This document shows, one piece after another, positions 26,202 through 34,922 of a stretch of 64,000 nt of DNA. Each line of letters starts with the position of its first letter. Within the stretch, counting starts at the first letter, position 1. The position numbers were made by a program, and so were the translations under genes. Under the pieces are notes generated by a model. It was not told where the DNA came from. It saw nothing but the letters and a program-made list of their open reading frames with translations, and searched no databases. Origin of the DNA: UBA4732 sp963823075 (GTDB lineage Bacteria; Planctomycetota; Planctomycetia; Gemmatales; Gemmataceae). The stretch is taken from NCBI GenBank assembly GCA_963823075.1, contig CAWGKE010000021.1:146084-210083 (forward strand). Direction: 5' to 3'.

Positions 26202-27667
26202 GTAATCGTTCAACGCTACGAGAGCAGTGAGGGGCAGGGTTGGCCGGTGCGATGGGCGAGGACAGCCTCATGCAGGTAATCCAGGACATTCTTCGCCTGC
26301 AACCGCCGGGTTTGCACCACGGTCAGAATCCGCTCGACGAAGCGACAGCCGTTCCCACTCCAGCAGCCGAAACTCCGCCTGCGCCACAGCACCGCCCGAC
26401 GCAGCAGTCGTTCCACGTGGTTGTTCGTCGGCTCCACTCCCTCCGTCGTCACGAACGTCCACAGCGCAGGCTCCAACGCCAGCACGTTCTCGCAGAACCG
26501 CACCACCGTTGGGTCGGCGCCGAGGATCGCGCCTTCCAGCAGCACCCGGTTCATCCGTCGCATCACCGGGGCCAGCCGCGCTTCCAGTTGTGCCCGCGTG
26601 ACCTGTCCGTCCCGGAACCCGTGCCACGCGGCGAAGACCTTCCTGACCAGTCGCCGCCCCTCCCGTCCGACCCACTCTTCGGGGCCGCCCCGGTCGATGA
26701 TCTTCTGGAAATCCCGTTTCAGGTGCGCCCAGCAGATCTGCCGCCGCTGGGGCGGCACCCGGTTGTACGGGCCCCAGCGGTCGCTGCACAGGATCCCCAG
26801 GATCTCCAGGCCCAGGATCGCCGTCAGGCCCGCCGCGCTTCGGCGGGCGTGGATCACGAAGGCCACCACCCGGGTGGTGGCCGCCGCCCACAGCCAGCAC
26901 AACGCCCCCGCGAGTTTCCAACTGGTCTCGTCGGCGTTCTTGACCGCCGCCTGGCGCACCGCCGCCACCGCCTCCTGGTGGGCCGTCTCCAGGGCGGCGC
27001 CGACTTCTTGCTCGAGGTTGCAGACCGTGCCCAAGGCGATCGGGGCGTCGAAGACCGCGTCGGCGATCTCCTCGACGCCGCGCTTGCTCAGGCCGTGACA
27101 GCCGGAGAAGTAGGACAGCGTGCCGGTCAGCCGCGGCCCGACACTGTGGGCGCGAACCGCCGCCGGGATGACCGCATGCGTCCGGTGGCCGCAGCAGGGG
27201 CAGGTGCGGGCGTGGCCCTGGTACTCGGTGACCTCGGCTATGACCGGGGGCAGTTCGATGGTTTGGAAGCGGGTGGGCTCGGGATCGCCCGGCGAGGGCT
27301 GGGCGGGCAGGGCCGCGGCACAGCGCTCACACCGCTTGGGGACCAAGTGCTTGAAATGGTTGACCCGCTCGGCGGGAAGCAACCGCCGCAGCTGCGGGGG
27401 ATGGCCCAGTTGTCCGCCGGCTGGACGTTTGGACTTCTTTTTCTGGACCGGCTTGGGTGCGCCGGGGGGATTGGCGGACGGCGGCAGCGAGGAGTTGGAA
27501 CTGTTGGTGCCGAGTCGGGCTTCCAACTCGGCGACGCGGCGTTCCAACTCGGCGATGCGCCTATCGCGTTCGCAGCATCCCGGGCACACGGAAGCGTCCA
27601 TGCCACGATTTTAGCAGTCGGCTCTCGGCGCAGCTGCGCTGCTTTGCGAATTCCGCTGGACGGTTAC
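26202..27667 (-). mobile_element. IS66-family insertion sequence, copy B (1466 bp, inverted)
   Basis: The same length and ends as copy A, in opposite orientation, 199 bp away. The flanks do not match (CAGGTAAG on the left, CTCCCAAC on the right), so there is no target duplication. The left flank is the HEPN-like gene and the right flank is an IS5-like transposase fragment, so the copy joins two unrelated sequences. That suggests a deletion or recombination through this element after insertion. Two near copies in inverted orientation can invert the 199-bp segment between them. Confidence 0.93.
26216..27601 (-). CDS. IS66-family transposase (copy B)
   Basis: A 461-residue DDE transposase with the same sequence as copy A's: Cys-rich N-terminus CPGCCERDRRIAELERRV, zinc-binding CPCCGHRTH, catalytic NADETSW / CSDRWGPYN / NNHVERLLR. 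It starts at ATG 27601 and stops at 26216, 14 bp inside the right IS end. The frame is fully open with no visible damage, which suggests either recent duplication or continued activity. Confidence 0.95.
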   Translation of the reverse strand: MDASVCPGCCERDRRIAELERRVAELEARLGTNSSNSSLPPSANPPGAPKPVQKKKSKRPAGGQLGHPPQLRRLLPAERVNHFKHLVPKRCERCAAALPAQPSPGDPEPTRFQTIELPPVIAEVTEYQGHARTCPCCGHRTHAVIPAAVRAHSVGPRLTGTLSYFSGCHGLSKRGVEEIADAVFDAPIALGTVCNLEQEVGAALETAHQEAVAAVRQAAVKNADETSWKLAGALCWLWAAATTRVVAFVIHARRSAAGLTAILGLEILGILCSDRWGPYNRVPPQRRQICWAHLKRDFQKIIDRGGPEEWVGREGRRLVRKVFAAWHGFRDGQVTRAQLEARLAPVMRRMNRVLLEGAILGADPTVVRFCENVLALEPALWTFVTTEGVEPTNNHVERLLRRAVLWRRRSFGCWSGNGCRFVERILTVVQTRRLQAKNVLDYLHEAVLAHRTGQPCPSLLS

Positions 27668-27901
27668 CTCCCAACGACAGCCCGTCGCCAGGACGAACCA
27701 GAGGACCTTCAGCACGACGCGGTGGCTGACGCACGGCCGGCCGCCTGTCGGCCCGACGGGCTGCTCAGGCGGCAAGTGATGAGCGGCCAACTTGAAGAAC
27801 GCAGCCGGCATACGGGCAACAGCCATGACAGGTGCCTCCTTCCACGGAAGGGCCTCCTGTCAGCGGTTCAACTCTCGTGCCGGAGGTTTTGTTAGAGCCT
27901 C
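27668..27901 (-). pseudogene. IS5-like transposase, 5' fragment truncated by IS66 copy B
   Basis: ATG 27826 (minus strand) opens MAVARMPAAFFKLAAHHLPP, continues through QPVGPTGGRPCVSHRVVLKV and LWFVLATGCRWE, and then runs into IS66 copy B at 27667. This is the N-terminal helix-turn-helix part of an IS5-family transposase, about 53 codons. The outer end of the element (complement AGAGCCTAACAAAACC, around 27885-27900) is similar to, but not the same as, the MITE terminal repeat next to it. The rest of the element is missing from this window. Confidence 0.7.
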
Positions 27902-27904
27902 TTA

Positions 27905-27982
27905 GAGCCTATCCCAAAACCGTCGAAACATCACCAATTTGACGAGAATCGTCATGATCGACGGTGGTTTTGGGATAGGCTT
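27905..27982. mobile_element. 78-bp MITE, copy 2
   Basis: Reverse-oriented copy of the element at 13726-13803. Its terminal inverted repeats are GAGCCTATCCCAAAACC and its complement, and it is flanked by a 3-bp TTA duplication (27902-27904 and 27983-27985). It is non-coding. It lies directly next to an IS5-like end, whose terminal sequence is related (AGAGCCT..AAAACC), so an IS5-type transposase may mobilise it. Confidence 0.85.
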
Positions 27983-28098
27983 TTAGCAAGACTGGGAGGG
28001 AAACCACGCAAAAACTGCTCTCCCCCTTTTCCCCCGAAATCCGCGATACTGAGGGAAGGAGCGCCCGCGCCGCGCACAGGATAAGGAACCTCCGACGC

Positions 28099-29991
28099 AT
28101 GGACAGTCCGACCCCGTCGGCGACGGCCATCGCCGCCTCGCCAGTCCCGAAGCCGGCCGCATCCGTCGCCCCAGCCCGGCGCGGCCCCCGCGCCCGCTTC
28201 CTGCTGCTCGCGGCCCTGGCGACGGCCGGCCTCCTCTGGCTCTCCTATTTCCCGGTGAACTGCGGCTGGCTCGCCTGGTTCGCTCTGGTCCCGCTGTTGG
28301 TTCTGGTCCGCGCAACGGGCCGGCCGCGGCTCGTCTACCTTTGCGCCTGGGTCGGCGGACTGGCGTTCTACCTGCCGGCCCTGCAATGGATGCGCGTCGC
28401 TGACCCCCGCATGTACTTCACCTGGATCGTCGTGGCCCTCTACTGTTCTCTGTATTTCCCACTCGCCATCCTTGTTGTCCGTTATATCGACCGTGGCACG
28501 CGCTTGCCGCTGGCTCTGACGCTGCCCGTCGTGTGGACCGCCCTGGAGTTCTTCCGCTCCTGGTTCGCAAGCGGGTTCTCGTGGTACCTCATCGGCCACA
28601 CGCAGCACGATTTTCTGACGATTATTCAGATCGCCGATATCACCGGAGCCTACGGCGTCAGTTTCCTCGTCGTCGCCGTCAACGCCGTGCTGTTCGAGGC
28701 GCTGTACCGATGGGAGTGGTTCCGCACGCGGTTCGCTGGGCCGGACGCGCCCGCAGCCCGGCGGCCGGCCGCGCTGGCGGTCCAGGCCGGCGTTGTGGCG
28801 GCGGCCCTGGTGGGCGCGATCGTCTATGGCGAATGGCGGCTGGGCCAGGACGCCTTCACGCCGGGGCCGACCGTCGCCCTGGTGCAGGGCAGCGTGCCGC
28901 AGCAGATCCGCAACAACATGGTCCAGTTGATGGCCAGCCACTACTTCGCCCTGTGCGACCTGGCGGCGCAGCAGGACCCCAAGCCCCATCTGATCGTCTG
29001 GCCGGAAACCAGCTATCCCGGCGCCTGGTACGACACCGCCGCCGACGCTCCGAAGCCGGCCCCGGACGGCTGGGACGACGACGTGCAGAAATGCCGATCC
29101 CGGCTCGCGGACGTCATCCGTCCCTGGGGGACCGCCGTGCTGCTCGGCCTGGATTCCGGCGTCTTCGAGGCCGACGGCCATACGCACGTCTACAACTCGG
29201 CGCTGCTCCTCAACCCCGAGGGTCGGGCGCTCGGCCGCTACGACAAGATCCATTGCGTCCCGTTCGGGGAGTACGTGCCGTTCCGCGAGTGGTTGCCGTG
29301 GATGCGCGTCTTCGCCCCCTATGACTTCGACTACAGCGTGACGCCCGGCCGGAACGAGACGCGGTTTCTCCTCGAAAGCGATTCGGATCATCGCTTTTCG
29401 TTTGGCGTCGCCATTTGCTACGAGGACACCGACGCCGATCGGACGCGGCCCTACGCCGGCGGCGATGGCGGCCAGGCGGTCGATTTCCTGCTCAACACGT
29501 CCAACGACGGCTGGTTCGACGGCACGAGCGAACACGACGAGCACCTGGCGATCTGCCGCTTCCGGGCCATCGAATGCCGCCGCAGCGTCGCCCGCGCCGT
29601 CAACATGGGCGTCTCCGCGCTGATCGACCCCGACGGCCGGGTCCTGGCGCCGCGGCCGATCGAGGGGACGGAATGGGACCGGGCCGGCGTCCGCACCACG
29701 ATCATGGCGCGCCTCGCCGGCCTTCACGACGCCGACGACCTCCGGGCCAGCCTCGATCTGTTCCCCACCGATCACAGGGCCGCTGTGTGGCGGGTGGCGC
29801 CGGGCGAGAGCTTGCCGGCGGCGCGGTGGGCGGAATACAAAAAGACGCCGTGCGTTCTTCTGGCCGACGTGCCCATCGACCACCGCGGCAGCCTCTACTC
29901 CCGGTGGGGCGACTGGCTGGCCTGGGGCTGCTGGCTTCTGCTCGGCGCGGGTGTCGTGTTGGCGTTCGTCCGCGGCCAGCCGATCCTATAA
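28099..29991 (+). CDS. lnt: Apolipoprotein N-acyltransferase
   Basis: Adds the third acyl chain to the N-terminal Cys of lipoproteins, in the inner membrane. 630 residues starting at ATG 28099. The N-terminal part has about seven hydrophobic helices (from LLLAALATAGLLWLSYFPVN). The nitrilase domain follows, with catalytic Glu in VWPETSYPG (about 303), Lys in DKIHCVPFGEYVPF (about 383) and Cys in ICYEDTDAD (about 440). A final membrane helix ends the protein. The N-terminus has a long low-complexity cytoplasmic tail (about 35 residues). It is longer than Lnt of E. coli (512), mainly because of extra soluble sequence between the nitrilase domain and the last helix. Confidence 0.9.
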   Translation: MDSPTPSATAIAASPVPKPAASVAPARRGPRARFLLLAALATAGLLWLSYFPVNCGWLAWFALVPLLVLVRATGRPRLVYLCAWVGGLAFYLPALQWMRVADPRMYFTWIVVALYCSLYFPLAILVVRYIDRGTRLPLALTLPVVWTALEFFRSWFASGFSWYLIGHTQHDFLTIIQIADITGAYGVSFLVVAVNAVLFEALYRWEWFRTRFAGPDAPAARRPAALAVQAGVVAAALVGAIVYGEWRLGQDAFTPGPTVALVQGSVPQQIRNNMVQLMASHYFALCDLAAQQDPKPHLIVWPETSYPGAWYDTAADAPKPAPDGWDDDVQKCRSRLADVIRPWGTAVLLGLDSGVFEADGHTHVYNSALLLNPEGRALGRYDKIHCVPFGEYVPFREWLPWMRVFAPYDFDYSVTPGRNETRFLLESDSDHRFSFGVAICYEDTDADRTRPYAGGDGGQAVDFLLNTSNDGWFDGTSEHDEHLAICRFRAIECRRSVARAVNMGVSALIDPDGRVLAPRPIEGTEWDRAGVRTTIMARLAGLHDADDLRASLDLFPTDHRAAVWRVAPGESLPAARWAEYKKTPCVLLADVPIDHRGSLYSRWGDWLAWGCWLLLGAGVVLAFVRGQPIL

Positions 29992-29998
29992 GCCGTGT

Positions 29999-30061
29999 GG
30001 TTAGCCGCGACGCGGAGCGGAGCGCTTGGGAGAAGCGCTCCGCTCCGCGTCGCGGCTAACC
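29999..30061. terminator. Long inverted repeat after lnt
   Basis: A roughly 28-bp perfect stem (left GGTTAGCCGCGACGCGGAGC.., right ..GCTCCGCGTCGCGGCTAACC) with a short GGGAG-type loop. It starts 8 bp after the lnt stop and ends 16 bp before the next gene's probable start, so it may terminate the lnt transcript, or it is a dispersed repeat. There is no U-run. Confidence 0.65.
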
Positions 30062-30076
30062 GCACCCCGTGCCACC

Positions 30077-30841
30077 GTGTCGGAGTCCCTTATAGTGTTG
30101 CTGGCCCTGGAAAACTGGCTGCTCTACCACCCGGCCCGCCCCGCCCGCTGCTGGCAGGAACCGCCGGCCGCCCTGCGCGTCGAAGACCTGGAGCTGACGA
30201 CCCGCGACGGCGGCCGCATCCACGCCTGGTGGACCGCCCCCGCCGGCTGGGCGCCGTCGGACGGGGCGATGCTCTACTGCCACGGCAACGCCGGCAACGT
30301 CAGCGCCCGCGGCGAGCACCTGGCCGTCTGGCAGGCGCGGATGGGCACGGCCGTGCTGATCTTCGATTACCCCGGCTACGGCCGCAGCGGCGGTCGGCCG
30401 AGCGAGGCCGGCTGCTACGCCGCCGCCGACGCCGCTCACGACTGGCTGACGGCGCCCGGCCGAGTCTCTGCCGGCCGCGTCATCGTCCTGGGCCGCTCGC
30501 TCGGCGCCGGCGTGGCTGTGGACCTCGCCCGCCGCCGGCCGGTTCGCGCCCTGGTGCTCTACAGCCCGTTCATCTCGTTTCCAGACCTGGCTCAGGAGAA
30601 ATGCCGCTGGCTGCCGACGCGCCGGCTGGTGCGCAACCGCTTCGACAACCTCGGCAAGATCGGCGGCGTCCGCGATCCGGTGTTCATCGCGCATGGGACA
30701 GCGGATACCCTGGTGCCGGTGCATCACGGCGAACGGCTTTATGCCGCCGCTCGGGGGCCGAAGCATTTCTTGCCCTTGCCGGGCCGCGGACACAACGGCG
30801 GCTTCTGCGAAACGTTCTATCTTTCGTTGCGCGTTTCTTGA
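30077..30841 (+). CDS. Alpha/beta-hydrolase family protein
   Basis: A serine hydrolase of the BEM46/YfhR-like type. I chose GTG 30077 (VSESLIVLLALENWLLY), which starts just after a hairpin; the in-frame start at 30026 lies inside it. An N-terminal hydrophobic stretch may anchor it to the membrane. Motifs are the oxyanion HGNAGN, nucleophile elbow VLGRSLGAGVAVD (GxSxG as GRSLG), the acid in FIAHGTADTLVP and the His in LPGRGHNGG. Length is about 254 residues. The substrate is unknown. It follows lnt in the same direction. Confidence 0.82.
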   Translation: MSESLIVLLALENWLLYHPARPARCWQEPPAALRVEDLELTTRDGGRIHAWWTAPAGWAPSDGAMLYCHGNAGNVSARGEHLAVWQARMGTAVLIFDYPGYGRSGGRPSEAGCYAAADAAHDWLTAPGRVSAGRVIVLGRSLGAGVAVDLARRRPVRALVLYSPFISFPDLAQEKCRWLPTRRLVRNRFDNLGKIGGVRDPVFIAHGTADTLVPVHHGERLYAAARGPKHFLPLPGRGHNGGFCETFYLSLRVS

Positions 30842-30975
30842 AGAAACGGCCAAGGAACGGGGTGAGACGCATTAAGGACGGCCGCGCGGACCTGACTTTT
30901 TGCGTCCGCCCGGCACGCGGTCTGCACCGCTACCCTCGGCATGTCGCCCGATTGGAAAAGGAAGGTGGTTCAGCA

Positions 30976-31197
30976 ATGGCACACAAGAAGAAGCACGAGG
31001 GGCCAGTGCCTCGCGGCAACCAATCGCAACGCGGGTCCGGCAAGAACGCGGACGACGTGACTGAAGAAAAGCAGCACGGGGCGGGTGAAGTGGAATCCGC
31101 TCAGGAGCAAGATCCGAAGCGGCGGATCGGCGATTTCACGGGGACGGGCGAGCATTCCTTCCAGCAGCCCGGCGGGCGGAACGACGCCAACCATTGA
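30976..31197 (+). CDS. Small hydrophilic protein of unknown function
   Basis: A 73-residue protein from ATG 30976, preceded by GGAAAAGGAAGG. It is rich in Lys, Gly, Gln and Asp (MAHKKKHEGPVPRGNQSQRG) and shows no fold-defining motif; it is likely disordered. It ends at a TGA at 31195-31197. I do not recognise a family. The good ribosome-binding site is the main support. Confidence 0.5.
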   Translation: MAHKKKHEGPVPRGNQSQRGSGKNADDVTEEKQHGAGEVESAQEQDPKRRIGDFTGTGEHSFQQPGGRNDANH

Positions 31198-31295
31198 TGC
31201 CTGCGCTTGGGGCAGTTTGGGGGCGAGGTTCCCTCGCCCCCAGTCGTTTTGGGAGCGCAGATGTCTGCCGAGGGGATTCAAACCCGTATCGCCGC

Positions 31296-31808
31296 CTACA
31301 GGTTTTGAGCCAACTCCAGCCAGACACACATCTTGGTATACCACTCAAGGCTTCCGCGTGCGACCCGCACCTGGACCGTTCCATTCGGAAGCGTGTTTCG
31401 TTTTCGTTTCGATGCGGACGAGACCGCAACCGAGACGAAATTCACATCGATCCCGAGTTGATCCTTCCAGAACCGTAGTGCGGCCGCGACATCAGAACCG
31501 TCATGGATGCTGAGGGCGTGGGAAAGCGGTGCACCCGGCATGAACCGACGGCACCACCGGAGCCAGACCCGCAGCAGGTCTGCATCCGAATTGCTTATCT
31601 CCAAACGGTACGTGGTCCCGGACTTCCGGCCCTCGCCCCAGTACAGAGCAACCCCCAGGATGAAGAGCGGGTCGTCGTGCCACTGCTCCCAAAAAGCTCT
31701 GGCCTCAATCTGCCAGCGCAGCCCGCGTTGTTCGCGGTTCGCCACGACCTTGGCGCGGCCGCGTGCCGCAGCCTCTCGTCGCTGGGCCAGGAGGGGACTG
31801 GATCGCAT
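31296..31808 (-). CDS. LAGLIDADG-like (homing-endonuclease-related) protein
   Basis: A 170-residue protein from ATG 31808, in the position downstream of tRNA-Glu on the same strand (46-bp gap). It contains LFILGVALYWGEGRKSGT and YRLEISNSDADLLRVWLRW, the pattern of a large group of LAGLIDADG-fold proteins (GLALYWGEGxK..xNSDxxLIRxFL). The N-terminus is basic and helical (RREAAARGRAKVVANREQRG). These proteins are thought to derive from homing endonucleases; nuclease activity here is not established. Co-transcription with the tRNA is possible. Confidence 0.6.
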   Translation of the reverse strand: MRSSPLLAQRREAAARGRAKVVANREQRGLRWQIEARAFWEQWHDDPLFILGVALYWGEGRKSGTTYRLEISNSDADLLRVWLRWCRRFMPGAPLSHALSIHDGSDVAAALRFWKDQLGIDVNFVSVAVSSASKRKRNTLPNGTVQVRVARGSLEWYTKMCVWLELAQNL

Positions 31809-31853
31809 GGATTTGCACTCCGATCCTGGAGAAGCTGAGAAGTGCCGGACGAC

Positions 31854-31926
<73 letters not shown>

Positions 31927-31995
31927 ACGCCGCCTTGTCGGCGACATTAGGATGTTAGGCGCCACGCGCGGGGGCGTCAAGTTGAGGCACGACGG

Positions 31996-32706
31996 TCAGG
32001 ATTTGCCGAGCAGGAGATCCACGACCCAGCAGCCGCGGACATGCTCCCCGCCGGAGCGGCAATGGGCGAGAATGTCCGGGTCATCGCAGCCGGCGTCTTC
32101 GAGGGCGTCGGCGAGGATCGGCAGGCGGTCGAAGGCGCGGTCGTCGTAGATCGCCTGCGCCATCTTGGGAATGGCGGCGTCGTTCCACGCCAAGCACGAG
32201 GGATCAAGAGTGAGGGGGTGAAACGGGTCGACGAAGATGTCCCGTCGCAGATCAAGCTGCTTCTTTCTTTCCGTTCGCTCTGCTATTCGCCAAGCTTCGG
32301 TCATAGCAACTGACCAACCGTCTGGGGTGGGTCTGAGCGATTCTGCTATGCACCCCCCTACCGCCTCAGCAACGTCGTCTGCTACCTTAGCCGGGGCAGA
32401 CTCCACAACAAGACTTCGGAGTGCAAAGTAGAACATGAAGCATGGATGCACGTTCTTGTTTCCGTGACCATAGTCCGCGTCGAGGGCGTCCCAGAAATCT
32501 GATATTTCCTGGTCGGTAATAGCACCGTCCACGTGTTTTTCGACTTGTTCGACGTAATCTCGGCTGCGCCGATCCTTTAGGAGATGCCAGACGCGTCGTA
32601 TGCACGCACAGCCGAATAATGTCCATTTACGGTTGTACTTATCGTCATTGAGGGCCATCATGATCTCAAAGACGTTCAGACTTGTCAGCCACTCAGCCTC
32701 GGTCAT
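31996..32706 (-). CDS. Gemmata-type conserved protein of unknown function
   Basis: A 236-residue protein beginning MTEAEWLTSLNVFEIMMALN and continuing with CACIRRVWHLLKDRRSRDYV, patterns common in an expanded family of Gemmataceae. The C-terminus has AQAIYDDRAFDRLPILADAL then EDAGCDDPDILAHCR and HVRGCWVVDLLLG, also a family hallmark. No catalytic motif is evident. The start is ATG 32706. Its main use here is taxonomic: it is strong evidence that the host belongs to the Gemmataceae. Confidence 0.7.
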   Translation of the reverse strand: MTEAEWLTSLNVFEIMMALNDDKYNRKWTLFGCACIRRVWHLLKDRRSRDYVEQVEKHVDGAITDQEISDFWDALDADYGHGNKNVHPCFMFYFALRSLVVESAPAKVADDVAEAVGGCIAESLRPTPDGWSVAMTEAWRIAERTERKKQLDLRRDIFVDPFHPLTLDPSCLAWNDAAIPKMAQAIYDDRAFDRLPILADALEDAGCDDPDILAHCRSGGEHVRGCWVVDLLLGKS

Positions 32707-32715
32707 AGCGCCTCC

Positions 32716-33800
32716 TCATAAAGCATGACTCTCCAGCGTCCGCCACACCTCCGGCTCCGGCACGTCGTCGAACAGCGCCGCCTCGCCCAACCGCCGCGGC
32801 AGCACGAAGCGCAGACGGCCGGCCGACGCCTTCTTGTCGTTGCGCATCACGCCGATCAGCTCGTCCGCCGGCAGGGGCGGCGGCGCCGTCGGCAGGCCGA
32901 ACGCTTCCAGCAAGCGTCGTTGGCGCTCCGAAATGCTTCCGTCGATCAACCCGCGTCGCTCCGCCAGCAGGCTCGCGCACACCATGCCCGCCGCGACCGC
33001 CTCGCCGTGCAGCCAGGCGCCGTAGCCGCCCACCGTCTCGAAGGCGTGGGCGAATGTGTGGCCGTAGTTCAGCACCGCCCGCAGCCCCGTCGTCTCGCGC
33101 TCGTCGCGCTCCACCACGTCGGCCTTCAAACGACAACTCCGACCGACGATGTGCCGCACCGCCTCCGGCTCGCGGCCGAGCACCGGCCCGACGTTCCGCT
33201 CCAGCCAGGCGAACAGCTCGGCGTCGAGGATGACGCCGTACTTGACGACTTCGGCCAGGCCGCTGCGGTACTCGCGATCGGGCAGTGTGCCGAGGGCGGC
33301 CGTGTCGATCCAGACGCCGGCCGGCTGGTGGAAGGCGCCGATCAGGTTCTTGCCGCGCGCGTGGTTGACGCCGACTTTGCCGCCGACGCTGCTGTCCACC
33401 ATCGCCAGCAGCGTGGTCGGGACCATCAGCAGCGGCAGGCCGCGGTTGTAGGTGGCGGCGACGAAGCCGGCCAGGTCGCCGATGACGCCGCCGCCGACCG
33501 CGACGACAAGGGTGCGGCGGTCGGCCTGGATCTCGGCGAGGCCGTCGTAGAGGTGGGCCGCCGTGACGAGCGACTTCTGGGCCTCGCCGGATGGCAGCAC
33601 CGATATGGCGGTGCGGAAGCCGACGGCGGCGAGGGCGTCGGCCACGGCGTCGGCGTGCGAGCTGACATGTTCGTCGCTGACGACGAAGGCCACGGCGCCG
33701 GCGCAGCGCTCCGCGCGAACGGCCCCAGGCCGCGGCGGTCGTCGCTGACAATGCAGATGTCGTAACTGCGTTCGCCCAGCTGGACGCGGATGGTGTTCAT
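32716..33800 (-). CDS. aroB: 3-Dehydroquinate synthase, frameshifted near the N-terminus
   Basis: The second enzyme of the shikimate pathway, converting DAHP to 3-dehydroquinate with NAD and zinc. The first frame, from ATG 33800 (MNTIRVQLGERSYDICIVSD), reads to about 33715. The second, from there to 32716, contains GGGVIGDLAGFVAATYNRG, the family pattern VPTTLLAMVDSSVGGKVGVN, ARGKNLIGAFHQP, and zinc ligands in RAVLNYGHTFAHAFE and HGEAV. Joining GPFAR to AERCAGAVAFVVSDEH gives a 360-residue enzyme of normal length. One indel separates the frames; AroB is normally essential for aromatic amino acids, so sequencing error is likely. Confidence 0.9.
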
Positions 33801-33880
33801 GCGGTCGCCTCGGGGTTCGTCGGCCGTCCCCAGATTACCGGGTCGGGCGCGGGGCCGCAACGGCGCATGAGGCAGCGTCA

Positions 33881-33909
33881 ATAAGTCCTATAGGTTCTAT
33901 AGGACTTAT
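33881..33909. repeat. AT-rich palindrome between aroB and the EamA gene
   Basis: A 12-bp perfect inverted repeat (ATAAGTCCTATA / TATAGGACTTAT) with a 5-nt loop, followed by another TATAGGACCTATATAA unit. Its low G+C contrasts with the surrounding sequence. It lies in the 150-bp gap between aroB and the EamA transporter gene on the same strand, downstream of the latter. It could be a terminator or an operator for aroB. Confidence 0.6.
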
Positions 33910-33950
33910 AGGACCTATATAATCTCTATGAGCGCCGCCTTTCTGCTGAA

Positions 33951-34892
33951 TCAATCGTGCGGACGAACCGGCTTCGCCGTCGGCCAGTACCGCCAAGCCA
34001 GCGCCGCCAGGATGCACGCGCCGCCGATCAGCGTGGTGAGCTTCGGCGTTTCGGTCTTGGGGGAGACGAGGAAGGCCCACAGGGGGTTGAACAGCGGTTC
34101 CAGCAGCGTGAGCATACCGGCCTCCTGCGAGCTGACGCTGCGAAGGCCCCGCGCCACCAGCCAGTACGGCAGCCCCATCTGCAACGAGCCGTACAGGAAC
34201 AGCGTCACGACCTGCGGCCACGACGGCGTCGCCCTCCAGCAGAGGAGCAGCGCCGGCGCCAGCACGGCGGCCGCGAAGAGGTGGTTGAAGACGGTCAGCC
34301 AGCGCGACGAGGAGCCGCGCAGCACGCGCAGGCCGACCAGCACGGCGGCGTAGGCCATGCCGCTGCCGACGGCGATGCCGGCCGCGATCAGCTGATCGTT
34401 ATGGCCCCAGCCGCCGACCACGATGACGGCGACGCCGATCATGCTGACGGCCACGGCCATCAGAGTGCGCCGGTCGGCCGGCTCCTTGAGCCAGAAGACG
34501 CCGGCCAGGGCCAGCCACATCGGCGCGGTGTATTGAAGGAAAACGGCGTTGGCAGCGGAGCCGACCGTCATGGCGGTGACGTACAGGGCGTTCATGACCG
34601 CGAAGCAAACGGCCGTGCCGATCATGGCGGGGCGGAACGACACGTCGCCGCGCCGCAGCAGCGGCAGCAGCGACAGGCCGGCGAACAGGGCGCGACCGAA
34701 TGCGATCTGCAAAGGGTCCAGCCGATCGCCGACGGCGGGCCGGTCGAGTCCGAAGCCGGTGTCTTGGGTGAGGAGCTTGGTGAAGGCCCCGCTCGTGCTC
34801 CACAGGAGCGCGGCCAGGACGATGCAGAGTCGGCCGTGGAGCAGGGACAGCGGCGGGGCGGCGGGAACGGATGGCTCCGACGGTTCCTTCAT
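33951..34892 (-). CDS. EamA-family (DMT superfamily) transporter
   Basis: A 313-residue inner-membrane transporter with ten predicted hydrophobic helices and the two-fold EamA repeat. The first repeat starts LCIVLAALLWSTSGAFTKLL and includes VGSAANAVFLQYTAPMWLAL. The second includes YGSLQMGLPYWLVARGL and TLLEPLFNPLWAFLVSPKTE, the family's usual EPL motif. Start is ATG 34892. Members export metabolites or amino acids, but the substrate cannot be read from sequence. Confidence 0.88.
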   Translation of the reverse strand: MKEPSEPSVPAAPPLSLLHGRLCIVLAALLWSTSGAFTKLLTQDTGFGLDRPAVGDRLDPLQIAFGRALFAGLSLLPLLRRGDVSFRPAMIGTAVCFAVMNALYVTAMTVGSAANAVFLQYTAPMWLALAGVFWLKEPADRRTLMAVAVSMIGVAVIVVGGWGHNDQLIAAGIAVGSGMAYAAVLVGLRVLRGSSSRWLTVFNHLFAAAVLAPALLLCWRATPSWPQVVTLFLYGSLQMGLPYWLVARGLRSVSSQEAGMLTLLEPLFNPLWAFLVSPKTETPKLTTLIGGACILAALAWRYWPTAKPVRPHD

Positions 34893-34922
34893 CGCGTGCG
34901 CGCCCCCGCCTCTGCGGATCGG

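Noticed and set aside
29995..31197. A 400-codon plus-strand frame across the hydrolase gene
   Set aside because: Only its last 73 codons (from ATG 30976) look like an independent small protein; the rest is a shadow of the hydrolase.
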